Assembly (NCBI RefSeq): GCF_004006315.1
Contig: NZ_CP026530.1
Coordinates: forward strand, 1,600,001-1,664,000
Direction of reading: 5' to 3'
Length of the DNA: 64,000 nt
DNA from: Nautilia sp. PV-1
Lineage (GTDB): Bacteria; Campylobacterota; Campylobacteria; Campylobacterales; Nautiliaceae
Positions 17,412-26,257 of this stretch are shown piece after piece. How positions within the stretch are numbered: position 1 is the first letter of the stretch; every line of letters begins with the position of its first letter. The translations under genes and the position numbers were made by a program. Below the pieces are notes generated by a model, which saw only the letters and a list, made by a program, of their open reading frames with translations, had not been told where the DNA came from and did not search any database.

Positions 17412-18934
17412 ATCGTTCCTTTCACTTTTCTTTTTTTCACAAACAACAGGGCAAAAACAAACAAACTTCCTACAAATCCCCAAAATCCTGCATCAAGCCA
17501 GACGTATTTATACCCGTAATTGGCACTCATAAACGATTCGAGCATTCTGAATATCTCTATTCCGGCTTTTCCGAAATAACTCTCAAGTGCAGAAACAAAA
17601 TCACTGACTATATGGTGATTCTGAATACTTACCATCCCGTCAAACTCTTTATTGCTGTAATATACTAAATTGTTAGTAGCAATAGCAGTTCCGAAACTGC
17701 CTCCTATAAATCTTACATAATCCATAGTCATAATACCCTGCTCTATTTTTCCGTTAGAGTTATTCATAACAAGCACGGTAATCGGAGCAAAGAAAAGACC
17801 CATTGCTATTCCAAAAGGCATCGTTTTAAGCACAGCTTCATAAAACGGCGTATAATAATTAAGAGTCGGAAAAAGCACAAACGAACTGTAAAGGTATATT
17901 ACAGCCCCCACAATCAGTACAGGCACGGGAGAGAATTTATCACTTAAAGCCCCGGCTATCATACTAAACACACCTATCCATATACCAAATCCCAAAACAC
18001 CGAGCCCTGTCTGAATGGAACTCAGCCCTTTAATATGCTCATAAAACATCGGAATCAGATAAAAATACTGATACATTGAAAATCCAAGCAGTACAAAATA
18101 TATAAGAATTCCCAGAGAATAATTAGGATTTTTAAACAATGTATAATCAAACAGCGACTCTTTAGAATAATATTCGCTCATAATAAAAAATAACGTGCCG
18201 AAAAACGTAGCAAAAGCAAGATATACAATTAAAGAAGAATTAAACCATCCATACTGCTGCCCTTTGCTAAGCAGTATCAAAAGTGCCACAGTTGCAACAG
18301 TTAAAAACGCGACGGATATGAAATTCAGCTTTTCATCTTTTCTTTCATCCCTGTCCGGAAGAAGGAGTGAACCGAATATAACCAGAACAATACCGATAGG
18401 AACATTTACAAAAAATACCGCCCTCCAGCTGAACCATTCCGTCAGATACCCTCCGAGTGTCGGACCTATCGCCGGTGCAAAGGCAACTCCAAGGGCAAAT
18501 ATACCCATGGCAATCCCTCTTTTTTCAGGCGGGAAAAAGCCAAAAAGCATCGCCTGGGCCGTAACCATTATAAGCGCTTCGGCAAACCCCTGAATCACCC
18601 TGGCGACTATTATAAAAGAAAGCGAATTTGATATACCGCATAAAAAAGAAGCCACCGTAAAAACACCCACGGCTGTTATGTATATCCACTTGTTTCCGAA
18701 TTTTTTAATCATCCACTCAACAAGCAAAAGCCCAACCGCAGCGGCAATCATATACGCGGTAATTACCCACTGCACACCGTACATATCGGTTGAGAGCGGC
18801 CCCTTAAGACGAGGCACGATAATATCTACGACAGTAGTGTCAAGTACCGCCATGAAAGCACCGACAACAACTAACAACACCCATGTTGTTAAATTGAGAA
18901 TTGAGAATTGAGAATTGAGAATTTTAGTTTGCAT
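17408..18934 (-). CDS. MFS multidrug exporter, DHA2 (EmrB/QacA-like) family
   Basis: This is a proton-driven drug exporter of about 508 residues and roughly 14 membrane helices. Helix 1 holds the DHA2-type motif VLDTTVVDIIVPRL, and WFSWRAVFFVNVPIG follows helix 5. With the upstream HlyD-type EmrA homologue it would form an EmrAB-like pump using the downstream TolC protein. The ATG at 18934 is preferred to a TTG three codons earlier. Codons 5 to 14 (ILNSQFSILN) are a translated heptamer array, placed between the start codon and helix 1. A four-helix-bundle gene now separates this gene from emrA. Confidence 0.92.
   Translation of the reverse strand: MQTKILNSQFSILNLTTWVLLVVVGAFMAVLDTTVVDIIVPRLKGPLSTDMYGVQWVITAYMIAAAVGLLLVEWMIKKFGNKWIYITAVGVFTVASFLCGISNSLSFIIVARVIQGFAEALIMVTAQAMLFGFFPPEKRGIAMGIFALGVAFAPAIGPTLGGYLTEWFSWRAVFFVNVPIGIVLVIFGSLLLPDRDERKDEKLNFISVAFLTVATVALLILLSKGQQYGWFNSSLIVYLAFATFFGTLFFIMSEYYSKESLFDYTLFKNPNYSLGILIYFVLLGFSMYQYFYLIPMFYEHIKGLSSIQTGLGVLGFGIWIGVFSMIAGALSDKFSPVPVLIVGAVIYLYSSFVLFPTLNYYTPFYEAVLKTMPFGIAMGLFFAPITVLVMNNSNGKIEQGIMTMDYVRFIGGSFGTAIATNNLVYYSNKEFDGMVSIQNHHIVSDFVSALESYFGKAGIEIFRMLESFMSANYGYKYVWLDAGFWGFVGSLFVFALLFVKKRKVKGTI
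18893..18920. repeat. Heptamer array, ATTGAGA family (4 units), left of four-helix-bundle gene 1
   Basis: Four perfect copies of ATTGAGA on the plus strand lie inside the emrB-like N-terminus, three bases beyond the stop codon of the four-helix-bundle gene. The array on the other side of that gene reads ATTCTCC on the plus strand, so the two are inverted. Confidence 0.9.
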
Positions 18935-19286
18935 TTTTAACAATTCTGACTAAAATTTTTGTTACTTCTTCTAAAAGCGCTAAAACTTGCTCAGTTTTTT
19001 GCTTAGGCAAATAATCACTAGCAATTAATAAATCCGGCCAATACTTAGTTTCCCTTGCCTCCTTTAAAGCAATAGACATTTTATTTCTAAAATCCTTTTT
19101 ACTGATACCGTCTAACGCTTCAACAACATTTGCTCCAATAGATGTACCGCTTCTAAGCAACTGTTTTGAGAGTACAAATTCTTTTTTTTCATTTAAATAC
19201 TTATACACTTTTATTATTTTGAGAGAAAGTTCAAACGTTTTGTCTTTAATAATATTTGTTTTTAATTCTCCATTCTCCATTCTCAA
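18924..19286 (-). CDS. Four-helix-bundle protein, 23S intervening-sequence (IVP/S23) family, copy 1
   Basis: About 120 residues of the PF05635/TIGR02436 family, known from proteins encoded in 23S rRNA intervening sequences and related to the Avd accessory protein of diversity-generating retroelements. The hallmark LLRSGTSIGANVVEAL is followed by KDFRNKMSIALKEARETKYW. Function in the family is not established. The gene starts inside a heptamer array (TTG at 19286, or ATG at 19280 with GGAG eight bases upstream, itself part of the array); its first residues RMENGEL are array-coded. It sits between emrA and emrB, overlapping both, and is unrelated to efflux, which points to insertion. Confidence 0.9.
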   Translation of the reverse strand: MRMENGELKTNIIKDKTFELSLKIIKVYKYLNEKKEFVLSKQLLRSGTSIGANVVEALDGISKKDFRNKMSIALKEARETKYWPDLLIASDYLPKQKTEQVLALLEEVTKILVRIVKNAN

Positions 19287-19299
19287 TTCTCCATTCTTT
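19265..19299. repeat. Heptamer array, ATTCTCC family (5 units), right of four-helix-bundle gene 1
   Basis: Five exact 7-bp units (ATTCTCC, ATTCTCC, ATTCTCA, ATTCTCC, ATTCTTT on the plus strand) span the emrA stop codon and the start of the four-helix-bundle gene. One unit supplies the TGA stop of emrA, others the GGAG and ATG of the next gene. Confidence 0.9.
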
Positions 19300-20404
19300 T
19301 AATCTCAACTTCTCCTCCCATTCCTACAAGCACGCCTTGAGGAACTTTATTAAATTTTATTCTTACATAAAATCTCTGAGCTAATTTTGTAAATTCCCCG
19401 CTGCTGATATCCCTTGGGACAAGTGCAAAAGTTGCGGCGCTTGCAGGCAGGATTTTACTTACATATCCTTCAAAATCCTTATCCAGCGCGTCTATATGGA
19501 TTTTAACTTTACATCCCGGCTTGATACCTTTCATTTTTGTTTCTTCCAACAAATCCAAAACATATAAATCTTTAGGATTTACAACACTTAAAACCTTTGT
19601 TCCGGCATCTACAACCTCATCGTTATTTGCAAATTTTTTAGCAACCCTGCCATTTATAGGAGAATAAATATATGAATTTTTTATATTTTGATTTACCAGT
19701 CCTAATTTGTCATTTAAGGCTTTTAACTGATTTTGCTGAGCTTCTATTGATTTTTGAAGTCTTAAAAGCTCTTTTTTATTGTTTTGTACAAGTTTAATTT
19801 TCAGATCAAGCGTTTTGTTATTCAACATCAACGCTTCAAGTTTTCTCTCTTCTGCTTTAATCTGATCTTTTAACGAATCAAAAGCCACTTTTACGGTATC
19901 GTATTTTTCTTTTGAAACTTTATGTTCCATGTACAATCTTTTAAATTTTTTATAGTCGTTTTTTAATTTTTGCAGTTTGTATTTCATTGCGTCAATAGAA
20001 AATGCCATGGCTTCTATGTTTTTTTGCAATTTGTCTTTTTCATTATTCAAAAGATTTAAATTAGTATTTATATCGTTAGAAAGTTTTTCTTTTTGTATAA
20101 CGGTCGCTTTTATTTTGTCTTCTAAAGCATTAATGTTATTTTGCAGTTCTTTTTTTTGAAATATAAGCTCTTTTGTTTCAAGCTTAGCAAGAAGCTGTCC
20201 TTTTTTAACATTATCGCCCTCGTTGACATATATTCTTTCTATTTTTCCCGGAAGTTTAAAGCTCAAAAAAGTAAGAGAATCCGATTTCACAAATACGGCG
20301 TTGCTTTCGGCATAATTTTTGTTAAAAACTATATATTTATACAATCCAAAGACACCTGCAAGTATCAAAATAATAAAAGTAAAAAGTGCTATTTTCTTTT
20401 TCAT
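19283..20404 (-). CDS. HlyD-family membrane fusion protein (EmrA-like)
   Basis: This 373-residue adaptor has one N-terminal membrane helix (KIALFTFIILILAGVFGLYK), lipoyl halves (LPGKIERIYVNEGDNVKKGQ and SPINGRVAKKFANNDEVV) flanking a long coiled coil (about 80 to 240), and a C-terminal barrel ending GMGGEVEIKR. The last residues (MEN) come from the heptamer array that overlaps its stop codon. It is the first gene of the operon, after a good promoter, and would pair with the MFS exporter two genes downstream. Confidence 0.9.
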   Translation of the reverse strand: MKKKIALFTFIILILAGVFGLYKYIVFNKNYAESNAVFVKSDSLTFLSFKLPGKIERIYVNEGDNVKKGQLLAKLETKELIFQKKELQNNINALEDKIKATVIQKEKLSNDINTNLNLLNNEKDKLQKNIEAMAFSIDAMKYKLQKLKNDYKKFKRLYMEHKVSKEKYDTVKVAFDSLKDQIKAEERKLEALMLNNKTLDLKIKLVQNNKKELLRLQKSIEAQQNQLKALNDKLGLVNQNIKNSYIYSPINGRVAKKFANNDEVVDAGTKVLSVVNPKDLYVLDLLEETKMKGIKPGCKVKIHIDALDKDFEGYVSKILPASAATFALVPRDISSGEFTKLAQRFYVRIKFNKVPQGVLVGMGGEVEIKRMEN

Positions 20405-20432
20405 AAACTAACCTTTTCGAGTAATTTAGAGA

Positions 20433-20461
20433 ATTTTAGCAGAGTTGTGTTGATATGTCAA
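20433..20461 (-). promoter_or_regulatory. Promoter of the efflux operon
   Basis: On the minus strand TTGACA (20461-20456) and TAAAAT (20438-20433) are 17 bp apart, eleven of twelve matches to the sigma-70 consensus. The -35 box is part of a short inverted repeat (TTGA-CATA-TCAA), a possible repressor site. AAAAGG precedes the emrA-like ATG. Confidence 0.8.
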
Positions 20462-20482
20462 TAAAAGAGAAGGGAGAATATT

Positions 20483-22630
20483 TTATTTTTTTAATTTATA
20501 TATTCTCACAAAAGGGTTTTCTATTACCGGTTCGAATAAATTCTTGTCATAATTTCCTAAAAAGAACATCTGAACATATGTGGAATTAAATATATTTTTA
20601 TCTACTATCAGAAGTTTATTTAAAGGTTTATACCATACGATATAAATATTAGAATCAGGATTAAAGCTTTGTTTTAAAAGCCTGAATTTGCCTGTTTTGT
20701 CATAGGTACTTATGTAAAACGTATTAATCGGAGCCATTTTATCGCCTATATGAAGCATGCCTCTCATATCCATCCACATACCATTTGCAAACTGGACTCC
20801 TTTATTATTGCCGCCTAAAACACTTGAAGGAATAATAAACGGCTGTTTCACTTTCCCGGTATTTAAATCAATATAGCTAAACACTGCAATGGTAGGATAG
20901 ATATCCGCCATTCTAAACGGCAGATAAAAATAAATATCCCTTGTTTTTTTTGGAAGTTTGAAATTAGGATTGTTTAAAGCGTTTAAGAAATCATTAACGT
21001 CTTTATACCCGTATTTTTTCATCATATCAGGCAGGAAGCCTTTTGTTTTAAATTTTTTACCGAGTTCTCTGGCAACTTCTACTTTATCCGTATATTCTAC
21101 ATCTAGTCTTGCAATATTAGCTGCAGCCACCTGATTCCTGGTAAGAGCAAAACTTACAGGGAAATTTACCTCCCCGCTGTGTTTACCTCCGTCAATAAGA
21201 GTTTTGGTTCCCGCATAATACCTGATAGGATATCCGTAATCCCACCATGTTACCGTATAATCTTCCCTTGAAGCTATTTTTGAAAGTTTATCTAACGCAG
21301 CAACTTCCTGTTTCAAAAACGTAGTAGGAGTTTTATATACCAGTACATGGCTGATATTTGCATACAACGATCCTAGCAAAAACAATGTAATAACAATATA
21401 TTTAGATACCTTTGCTATTTTATCGTCAATAAACAGTCTTGAAATATATTCAGCTGTTAAAAGAGCCAAATACGCAAATCCAAGAGCAAAAAACGGTACC
21501 GCGTAAATTGTAAAACGAAGACCGAGTTTGTGAGCCAACAAACCTATAACTACAGAAGGAAGCGAAATCGCCATTACCGGATATCTGATAATCATAAGCA
21601 GATACCCTATGCCCGAAAGTATAAACAGCGACCAGCTGCCGCTTACCCTATGAGCAACTACAGTATATGATATATGTGACGCTTCTCTTATGGTTTTAGC
21701 AACATTATAAAAATGCAATCCGCCTAAATCTTTATTCGACCTGTTAAAATAAGCCAAAAATTTCCCAATAAGAAGGTCAAAAGTACCACTGAAAGCCAAC
21801 AAAATCAATCCAAGTATAAATAAAAACCATATATTTTTTTTAGTAAAAAAAACTTCTTTTTTTAACACAGCAATATACAAAACAATAAATATAAGTAAGT
21901 TTATATAATAAGGAAATTTTGAAAGAGTTATCATTACTATTGTTAAAAACAAAAATGACTGTTTTTCTCTTTTGAAAAAGTACGCATATACAAAGGCGAA
22001 AGCCACAATAGCAAGCAATACAGTCCTACAGCCTGGATACCAGCCTTCATAAAAAACAACAATAAGTGGAACTATCCACATCATTTTTTTATTATCATTA
22101 ACAAAAAACTCAACCAGCCCCCAAAATACAAACACAAGCAGAGGTATTACGAGCATATCCGTATCATAATACCCAATCATAGAACGGTTATAATAACTCC
22201 ATACTATTCCGCCGATCATTGCAGCTATAAATCCTAATATATCGTTTTTCAGACTTCTGCCTATCAAAAACAGCGGGATCACCACCAGCGAACCGAAAAC
22301 AGTTGGAAGCCAAAGAATAACCTGATCAAGCGTCAAAAACGGGAAAATTTTCACAAATAACGCCGTAATAATACTCGGCAGTGAATGATAAGGGTTAAGA
22401 TCGCCAATGATATGCGAATGATTTAAAAATTCCTTAGCACCTGCCGCATAAGAATAACCGTCCACATTATTTATCATAAGAGTACCATGCCACAGAAACT
22501 CTTTAATATGACTCGCCCAGTTATAATAATAAAGTCTTACAACAATTGAAAAAATATAAGCCGTCAATATCATAAAAAACGCTATTTTATTTGAAAATCT
22601 AATTTCCTGAATATTTAAATTTTCTTTCAT
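20483..22630 (-). CDS. pglB: STT3/PglB-type oligosaccharyltransferase
   Basis: This 715-residue inner-membrane enzyme would transfer a lipid-linked glycan to asparagine in N-glycosylation. It has about a dozen N-terminal helices, the first external loop acidic motif (NNVDGYSYAAGAKEF region), GYYDTDMLV near residue 163, and the catalytic WWDYGYPIRYYAG at the start of the periplasmic domain (about residue 455). Length and motif order match Campylobacter PglB. It starts the minus-strand side of a divergent pair with the phosphoglycosyltransferase gene. The acceptor sequon range cannot be told from this. Confidence 0.93.
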   Translation of the reverse strand: MKENLNIQEIRFSNKIAFFMILTAYIFSIVVRLYYYNWASHIKEFLWHGTLMINNVDGYSYAAGAKEFLNHSHIIGDLNPYHSLPSIITALFVKIFPFLTLDQVILWLPTVFGSLVVIPLFLIGRSLKNDILGFIAAMIGGIVWSYYNRSMIGYYDTDMLVIPLLVFVFWGLVEFFVNDNKKMMWIVPLIVVFYEGWYPGCRTVLLAIVAFAFVYAYFFKREKQSFLFLTIVMITLSKFPYYINLLIFIVLYIAVLKKEVFFTKKNIWFLFILGLILLAFSGTFDLLIGKFLAYFNRSNKDLGGLHFYNVAKTIREASHISYTVVAHRVSGSWSLFILSGIGYLLMIIRYPVMAISLPSVVIGLLAHKLGLRFTIYAVPFFALGFAYLALLTAEYISRLFIDDKIAKVSKYIVITLFLLGSLYANISHVLVYKTPTTFLKQEVAALDKLSKIASREDYTVTWWDYGYPIRYYAGTKTLIDGGKHSGEVNFPVSFALTRNQVAAANIARLDVEYTDKVEVARELGKKFKTKGFLPDMMKKYGYKDVNDFLNALNNPNFKLPKKTRDIYFYLPFRMADIYPTIAVFSYIDLNTGKVKQPFIIPSSVLGGNNKGVQFANGMWMDMRGMLHIGDKMAPINTFYISTYDKTGKFRLLKQSFNPDSNIYIVWYKPLNKLLIVDKNIFNSTYVQMFFLGNYDKNLFEPVIENPFVRIYKLKK

Positions 22631-22691
22631 TCTACCCCTTTTTTTAAATATTTGTTATTATAGCAATAATTTACATATCTAAAGGATGATA

Positions 22692-23615
22692 TTGATAATT
22701 TTAGGAGATAAATACAAGCTTAATAAAATTGAATTAAATCAGATTCAAAAAAAATACAGCCCTAATCATATTTCATTAGAAAACAAATCAACTGAACAAA
22801 TTATTAAAGAATTATCAAAATTATGCAAAAACCAAAAATATAAACTAATTATTTTGAATACCAAAGCCAATATACCGGATGAACTTATAAAATATCTAAC
22901 TTCACTAGAGTTGAAAGGCATTAAATTCCTTACAATAGAACATTTCCTCGAAAAATATTTAGGCAAAGTATATATCCCGAGAGACGGCAGCAATATTGAT
23001 TTTTTAGATCAAATCAAATCATATAAACAAAAACAACTTTTAATAAAAAGAATCATAGATTTTTCTATATCCATTCCTCTTGGAATAATTTCTATGCCGA
23101 TTATGCTTTACGCTGCTTACAGAATCAAAAAAGAATCTCCCGAGGGACCTGTAATATTTAAACAAAAAAGAATAGGTTTAAACGGCAAAGAATTCGTATG
23201 TTATAAATTCAGAAGCATGGTACCGGATGCGGAAAAAGGCAAACCAAAATTTGCCAGCAAAGACGATCCTAGAGTATTTAAATGGGGGGCATTTATGAGA
23301 AAAACCCGTATTGACGAACTTCCCCAGCTCTGGAATGTCATAAAAGGAGATATGCACCTAATCGGTCCGAGACCAGAGAGAAAATACTGGATTGACATAT
23401 TTGAAAAAAACATTCCTTATTATAATTTAAGACATATAGTCAAACCCGGTATTACGGGATGGGCACAGGTATGTTATCCATATGGAGCTAATGAAGAAGA
23501 CGCCTATCAGAAACTGCTTTACGACCTCTACTATATCAAAAACTGGTCATTTTGGCTGGAAATGAAAACTATTTTCAAAACTATATTAGTAATGTTCGGT
23601 AAAAAAGGAATTTAA
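22692..23615 (+). CDS. Polyprenyl-phosphate sugar-1-phosphate transferase (bacterial sugar transferase family)
   Basis: This enzyme would start a glycan by moving a sugar phosphate from a UDP-sugar to undecaprenyl phosphate. The catalytic core has a single membrane segment (IDFSISIPLGIISMPIMLYA), GPVIFKQKRIGLNGKEF, YKFRSMVPDAE, DELPQLWNVIKGDM and IGPRPERKYW, all family marks. An N-terminal domain of about 120 residues precedes it, longer than in minimal PglC. An ATG at 22686 directly abuts AAAGG with no spacing, so I prefer the TTG at 22692. It is the only plus-strand gene here and converges with the next gene with a four-base overlap. Confidence 0.92.
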   Translation: MIILGDKYKLNKIELNQIQKKYSPNHISLENKSTEQIIKELSKLCKNQKYKLIILNTKANIPDELIKYLTSLELKGIKFLTIEHFLEKYLGKVYIPRDGSNIDFLDQIKSYKQKQLLIKRIIDFSISIPLGIISMPIMLYAAYRIKKESPEGPVIFKQKRIGLNGKEFVCYKFRSMVPDAEKGKPKFASKDDPRVFKWGAFMRKTRIDELPQLWNVIKGDMHLIGPRPERKYWIDIFEKNIPYYNLRHIVKPGITGWAQVCYPYGANEEDAYQKLLYDLYYIKNWSFWLEMKTIFKTILVMFGKKGI

Positions 23616-24358
23616 TATTTTTTCAACCCATAATACGCATAATTCATAAAATAATACATACTCTGAAATATATTTAATTTTTCCACTTCTCTGTAAATTT
23701 TCCATTGATACATCGCGGCTTTTAATTTATTGGAAGAAACGGAATTTTTTCTTATTCTGTAAATTGCAAGTGGTTCTGTTATGCCTTTAGTTGACTTGAT
23801 TTGCTTTAAAATTTTAAGCCAAAGCCCATAATCTTGCCTTTTTAAAATATTCGGCATATACATTTTTCCTATTTTATTCGTATCGTATATTGCAGTCAAA
23901 CATCCAATGAAATTAGTTTTTAAAAGAGAACTATAATCAGCTAATACAGGAGGAATAAATACTCCCAAATCATTATCTTCTTCATCTATTAATCTATAAG
24001 CGCTATATGTAAAACTCAAATCATTTTCTTTCATAAATAATAACTGCTTTTCAAGTTTTTCAGGAAGCCATATATCATCGGCATCCAAAAAAGCTATAAA
24101 TCTTCCTTTTGCTTGCTCAATTGCCATATTTCTTGCAATTGCAGGACCAGAGTTTTTTTTCAGTTTTATCAGTTTAATACGTTTTTCTTTTTGCATATAA
24201 TTTTCAATGATTTCATTAGAATTATCTGGACTACAGTCATCCACGATAATCATTTCCCAATTTTCACACGTCTGATTTATAATCGATTCTATGGTTTTCG
24301 CTATAAATTTTTCGGAATTATATGATGGGGTTATTATTGAAACTAAATCATTTTGCAT
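23612..24358 (-). CDS. Family 2 glycosyltransferase
   Basis: This cytoplasmic, inverting GT-A glycosyltransferase has 248 residues. The N-terminal fold shows VSIITPSYNSEKFIAKTIES, the first aspartates in MIIVDDCSPDNS, and the metal-binding FLDADDIWLPEKLEKQ. The C-terminal part is short, as for enzymes that add one sugar to a lipid-linked glycan. It overlaps the next upstream gene by eleven bases. Donor and acceptor cannot be predicted. Confidence 0.9.
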   Translation of the reverse strand: MQNDLVSIITPSYNSEKFIAKTIESIINQTCENWEMIIVDDCSPDNSNEIIENYMQKEKRIKLIKLKKNSGPAIARNMAIEQAKGRFIAFLDADDIWLPEKLEKQLLFMKENDLSFTYSAYRLIDEEDNDLGVFIPPVLADYSSLLKTNFIGCLTAIYDTNKIGKMYMPNILKRQDYGLWLKILKQIKSTKGITEPLAIYRIRKNSVSSNKLKAAMYQWKIYREVEKLNIFQSMYYFMNYAYYGLKKY

Positions 24359-25331
24359 TGTTTAAAACTTCAGAATTTTTTAATATAAAATCATATACGT
24401 AGTCCACAGATAAATTTTTCAAACATTCTAAATTTTTACATTTTTTAAATCTGTCTGTTCCATAACAAGGCTGACATTCAAGCCCTAATTTAATAACATG
24501 AGCTTTTTTACTATAAGGCTTGGCTTTATAATCTTTTGCGGGTCCAAATATAGTGAAAATTTCTATATTTTCAAAACAGGAAGCTATATGCCCAAGTCCG
24601 GAATCAGTATTTATAAAAACATCGCAAACTGAGATTTCTTTCGCCAATCTATTAAACGGTAAATTTAATAATAATTTTGAATTCGTCATTTCAGCTACTT
24701 CTTGGCTTTCATTCTGTTCATCGGGACCGGAGAAAATTATTGTTTCAATATTACCGAAATTTGATTTTATTTTATTAATTAATTTTATAAATTTACTTTT
24801 TTCCCATCTCTTTTTTTCAAATTGTTTATTAGAACCTATATGAAATCCTATTTTTATATCTTTATTGAATAATTTTTTTTCATTAACCCCACAAATAAAA
24901 GGTTTTATTTTCTTTTCTTTACAACCTACTAACATCAAATTGTTTTCAACTCTGTGCAGTTTTTCTATATATTGGACTGTTCGTGTGTAAAATAAATTTT
25001 TAAATTTTTTATATTCTCCCACTCTTTCCTTTGCTCCGATTAAAAACGAAAACAAACCTCCTTTTAAAGAAGACGTTCCGCTTGTTACAAATGAAATATC
25101 ATATTTATTTTTTCTTAAAAAGTAAACAGTCTTAATTATATTTTTTATATTAAAATCTGAAGTATAAATATTTTTAACAAAATCACAATTTTTTATAGGA
25201 TTTATCGCAAATTTTTGAAAAACTACAAAATCTATTTCAGCTTTTGGATACTTTTCTTTAATTTTTTTTAATGCAGGAGTGAACATTATCATATCACCCA
25301 TTCCATATGTATGAATAATCAATATTTTCAT
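24348..25331 (-). CDS. Family 9 (heptosyltransferase-like) glycosyltransferase
   Basis: The 327-residue GT-B protein starts MKILIIHTYGMGDMIMFTPA, the GT9 nucleotide-sugar fold. The C-terminal half has IGFHIGSNKQFEKKRW, the Ser-Gly-Pro turn IIFSGPDEQNE, FINTDSGLGHIASCFE and IFGPAKDYKAKPYS, in the same order as WaaC/WaaF heptosyltransferases. A cysteine-rich tail (CQPCYG, CKNLECL) is common in this family. Gene ends overlap both neighbours, so it belongs to the glycan operon. Whether it uses heptose is not certain. Confidence 0.9.
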   Translation of the reverse strand: MKILIIHTYGMGDMIMFTPALKKIKEKYPKAEIDFVVFQKFAINPIKNCDFVKNIYTSDFNIKNIIKTVYFLRKNKYDISFVTSGTSSLKGGLFSFLIGAKERVGEYKKFKNLFYTRTVQYIEKLHRVENNLMLVGCKEKKIKPFICGVNEKKLFNKDIKIGFHIGSNKQFEKKRWEKSKFIKLINKIKSNFGNIETIIFSGPDEQNESQEVAEMTNSKLLLNLPFNRLAKEISVCDVFINTDSGLGHIASCFENIEIFTIFGPAKDYKAKPYSKKAHVIKLGLECQPCYGTDRFKKCKNLECLKNLSVDYVYDFILKNSEVLNNAK

Positions 25332-26257
25332 ATTTTTGCCTTAATTTTATTCATTAAAGCCCTTAACGCGTACAATTTATTTTCTTGATAGCTTTTAAAT
25401 TTTGAATAATATACATCAAATTCATCGTTAAATTCTCTTAAAACTTTTAACTGTTTTACAACTAATCTATGATAAAAGCCACTTGCCACATTGCCGTCTA
25501 AAGAATACAAAGACCAATAACCTAAATCATATAAAGATAAAATATTTAAAAGATTATTTATATTTTCATCAAATAAGCGCGTAAAACCACTATCAACTTT
25601 ACTCAATTCACAAATACCTAAAACAGCTGAAATATATCCATTCAAAACACCGTTTAATTTTTTTGTAGGATATTCCTCATAAACAAACCCTTTTATACCT
25701 TTTTTCACAAAATTCCTTTTTACACCGTTACTATTTATGCCAACTTCCAAAAACTCACATGCTTTTATTGCCGAATACAGGTATTTATTTTCATTTGTAT
25801 AATAATACGCTCTTATTAAGGAAGAGATGGCTAACCCTTGAGCCAATGCGGAAACCCAAGGGGAATTCATGTCTTTATATTTTGGATTTTTATGTTTAAT
25901 TTTCCAACTTCCATCTTTTTCTTGATTTTTCAATAACCAGTCACAATGTTTTAAAGCTTTTTTTAACCAGATTTCACTTTCAGTCTTTCTCCATGCAATC
26001 CAGCAAGCTAAAGAATATTGAGCAATTTCCAATGCATGCATATGATATTTACCATCATAACCTAAAAACAAATAAATACCTTCGTCACTAAATTGACCTT
26101 TATATAACATTACCTTCTTTGAAATATCATAAAAATACAAAAATTTGTCTTTTTTAAGATTTTTTGATGATTCTAACGGATACAAAATATGCCAGTAATC
26201 CTCTACTTTATCTGTAAAATATTGCAAAACAGTCACTAATTTACCATGACTAAACAT
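25328..26257 (-). CDS. D-glucuronyl C5-epimerase-like protein
   Basis: The 309-residue protein matches the C-terminal catalytic part of heparan-type glucuronyl C5-epimerases (PF06662 pattern). SPWVSALAQGLAISSLIRAY corresponds to the helix after the WK..MxxPW region, YEEYPTKKLNGVLNGYI to the conserved YPT...LNGF segment, and LYDLGYWSLYSL then YHRLVVKQLKVL to the last conserved helices. These enzymes turn D-glucuronate into L-iduronate inside a glycan. No signal peptide or membrane helix is seen, so it would act in the cytoplasm on lipid-linked glycan. It sits between glycosyltransferases; ugd upstream supplies UDP-glucuronate. Confidence 0.8.
   Translation of the reverse strand: MFSHGKLVTVLQYFTDKVEDYWHILYPLESSKNLKKDKFLYFYDISKKVMLYKGQFSDEGIYLFLGYDGKYHMHALEIAQYSLACWIAWRKTESEIWLKKALKHCDWLLKNQEKDGSWKIKHKNPKYKDMNSPWVSALAQGLAISSLIRAYYYTNENKYLYSAIKACEFLEVGINSNGVKRNFVKKGIKGFVYEEYPTKKLNGVLNGYISAVLGICELSKVDSGFTRLFDENINNLLNILSLYDLGYWSLYSLDGNVASGFYHRLVVKQLKVLREFNDEFDVYYSKFKSYQENKLYALRALMNKIKAKI

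Noticed and set aside
17412-17445. Further CACTTTT heptamer array at the emrB 3' end
   Set aside because: The T/C-rich stretch codes for the normal basic C-terminus (VKKRKVKG) and does not keep a 7-bp register beyond two units.
17412-17483. Longer N-terminus of the TolC-like protein
   Set aside because: It lies inside the emrB-like gene; the ATGA overlap with AAAGGAA upstream gives a better start and places the signal peptide nearer the N-terminus.
18893-19299. CRISPR array
   Set aside because: Units are 7 bp with no spacers; there are no 24-40 bp repeats with unique spacers and no cas genes in the window.
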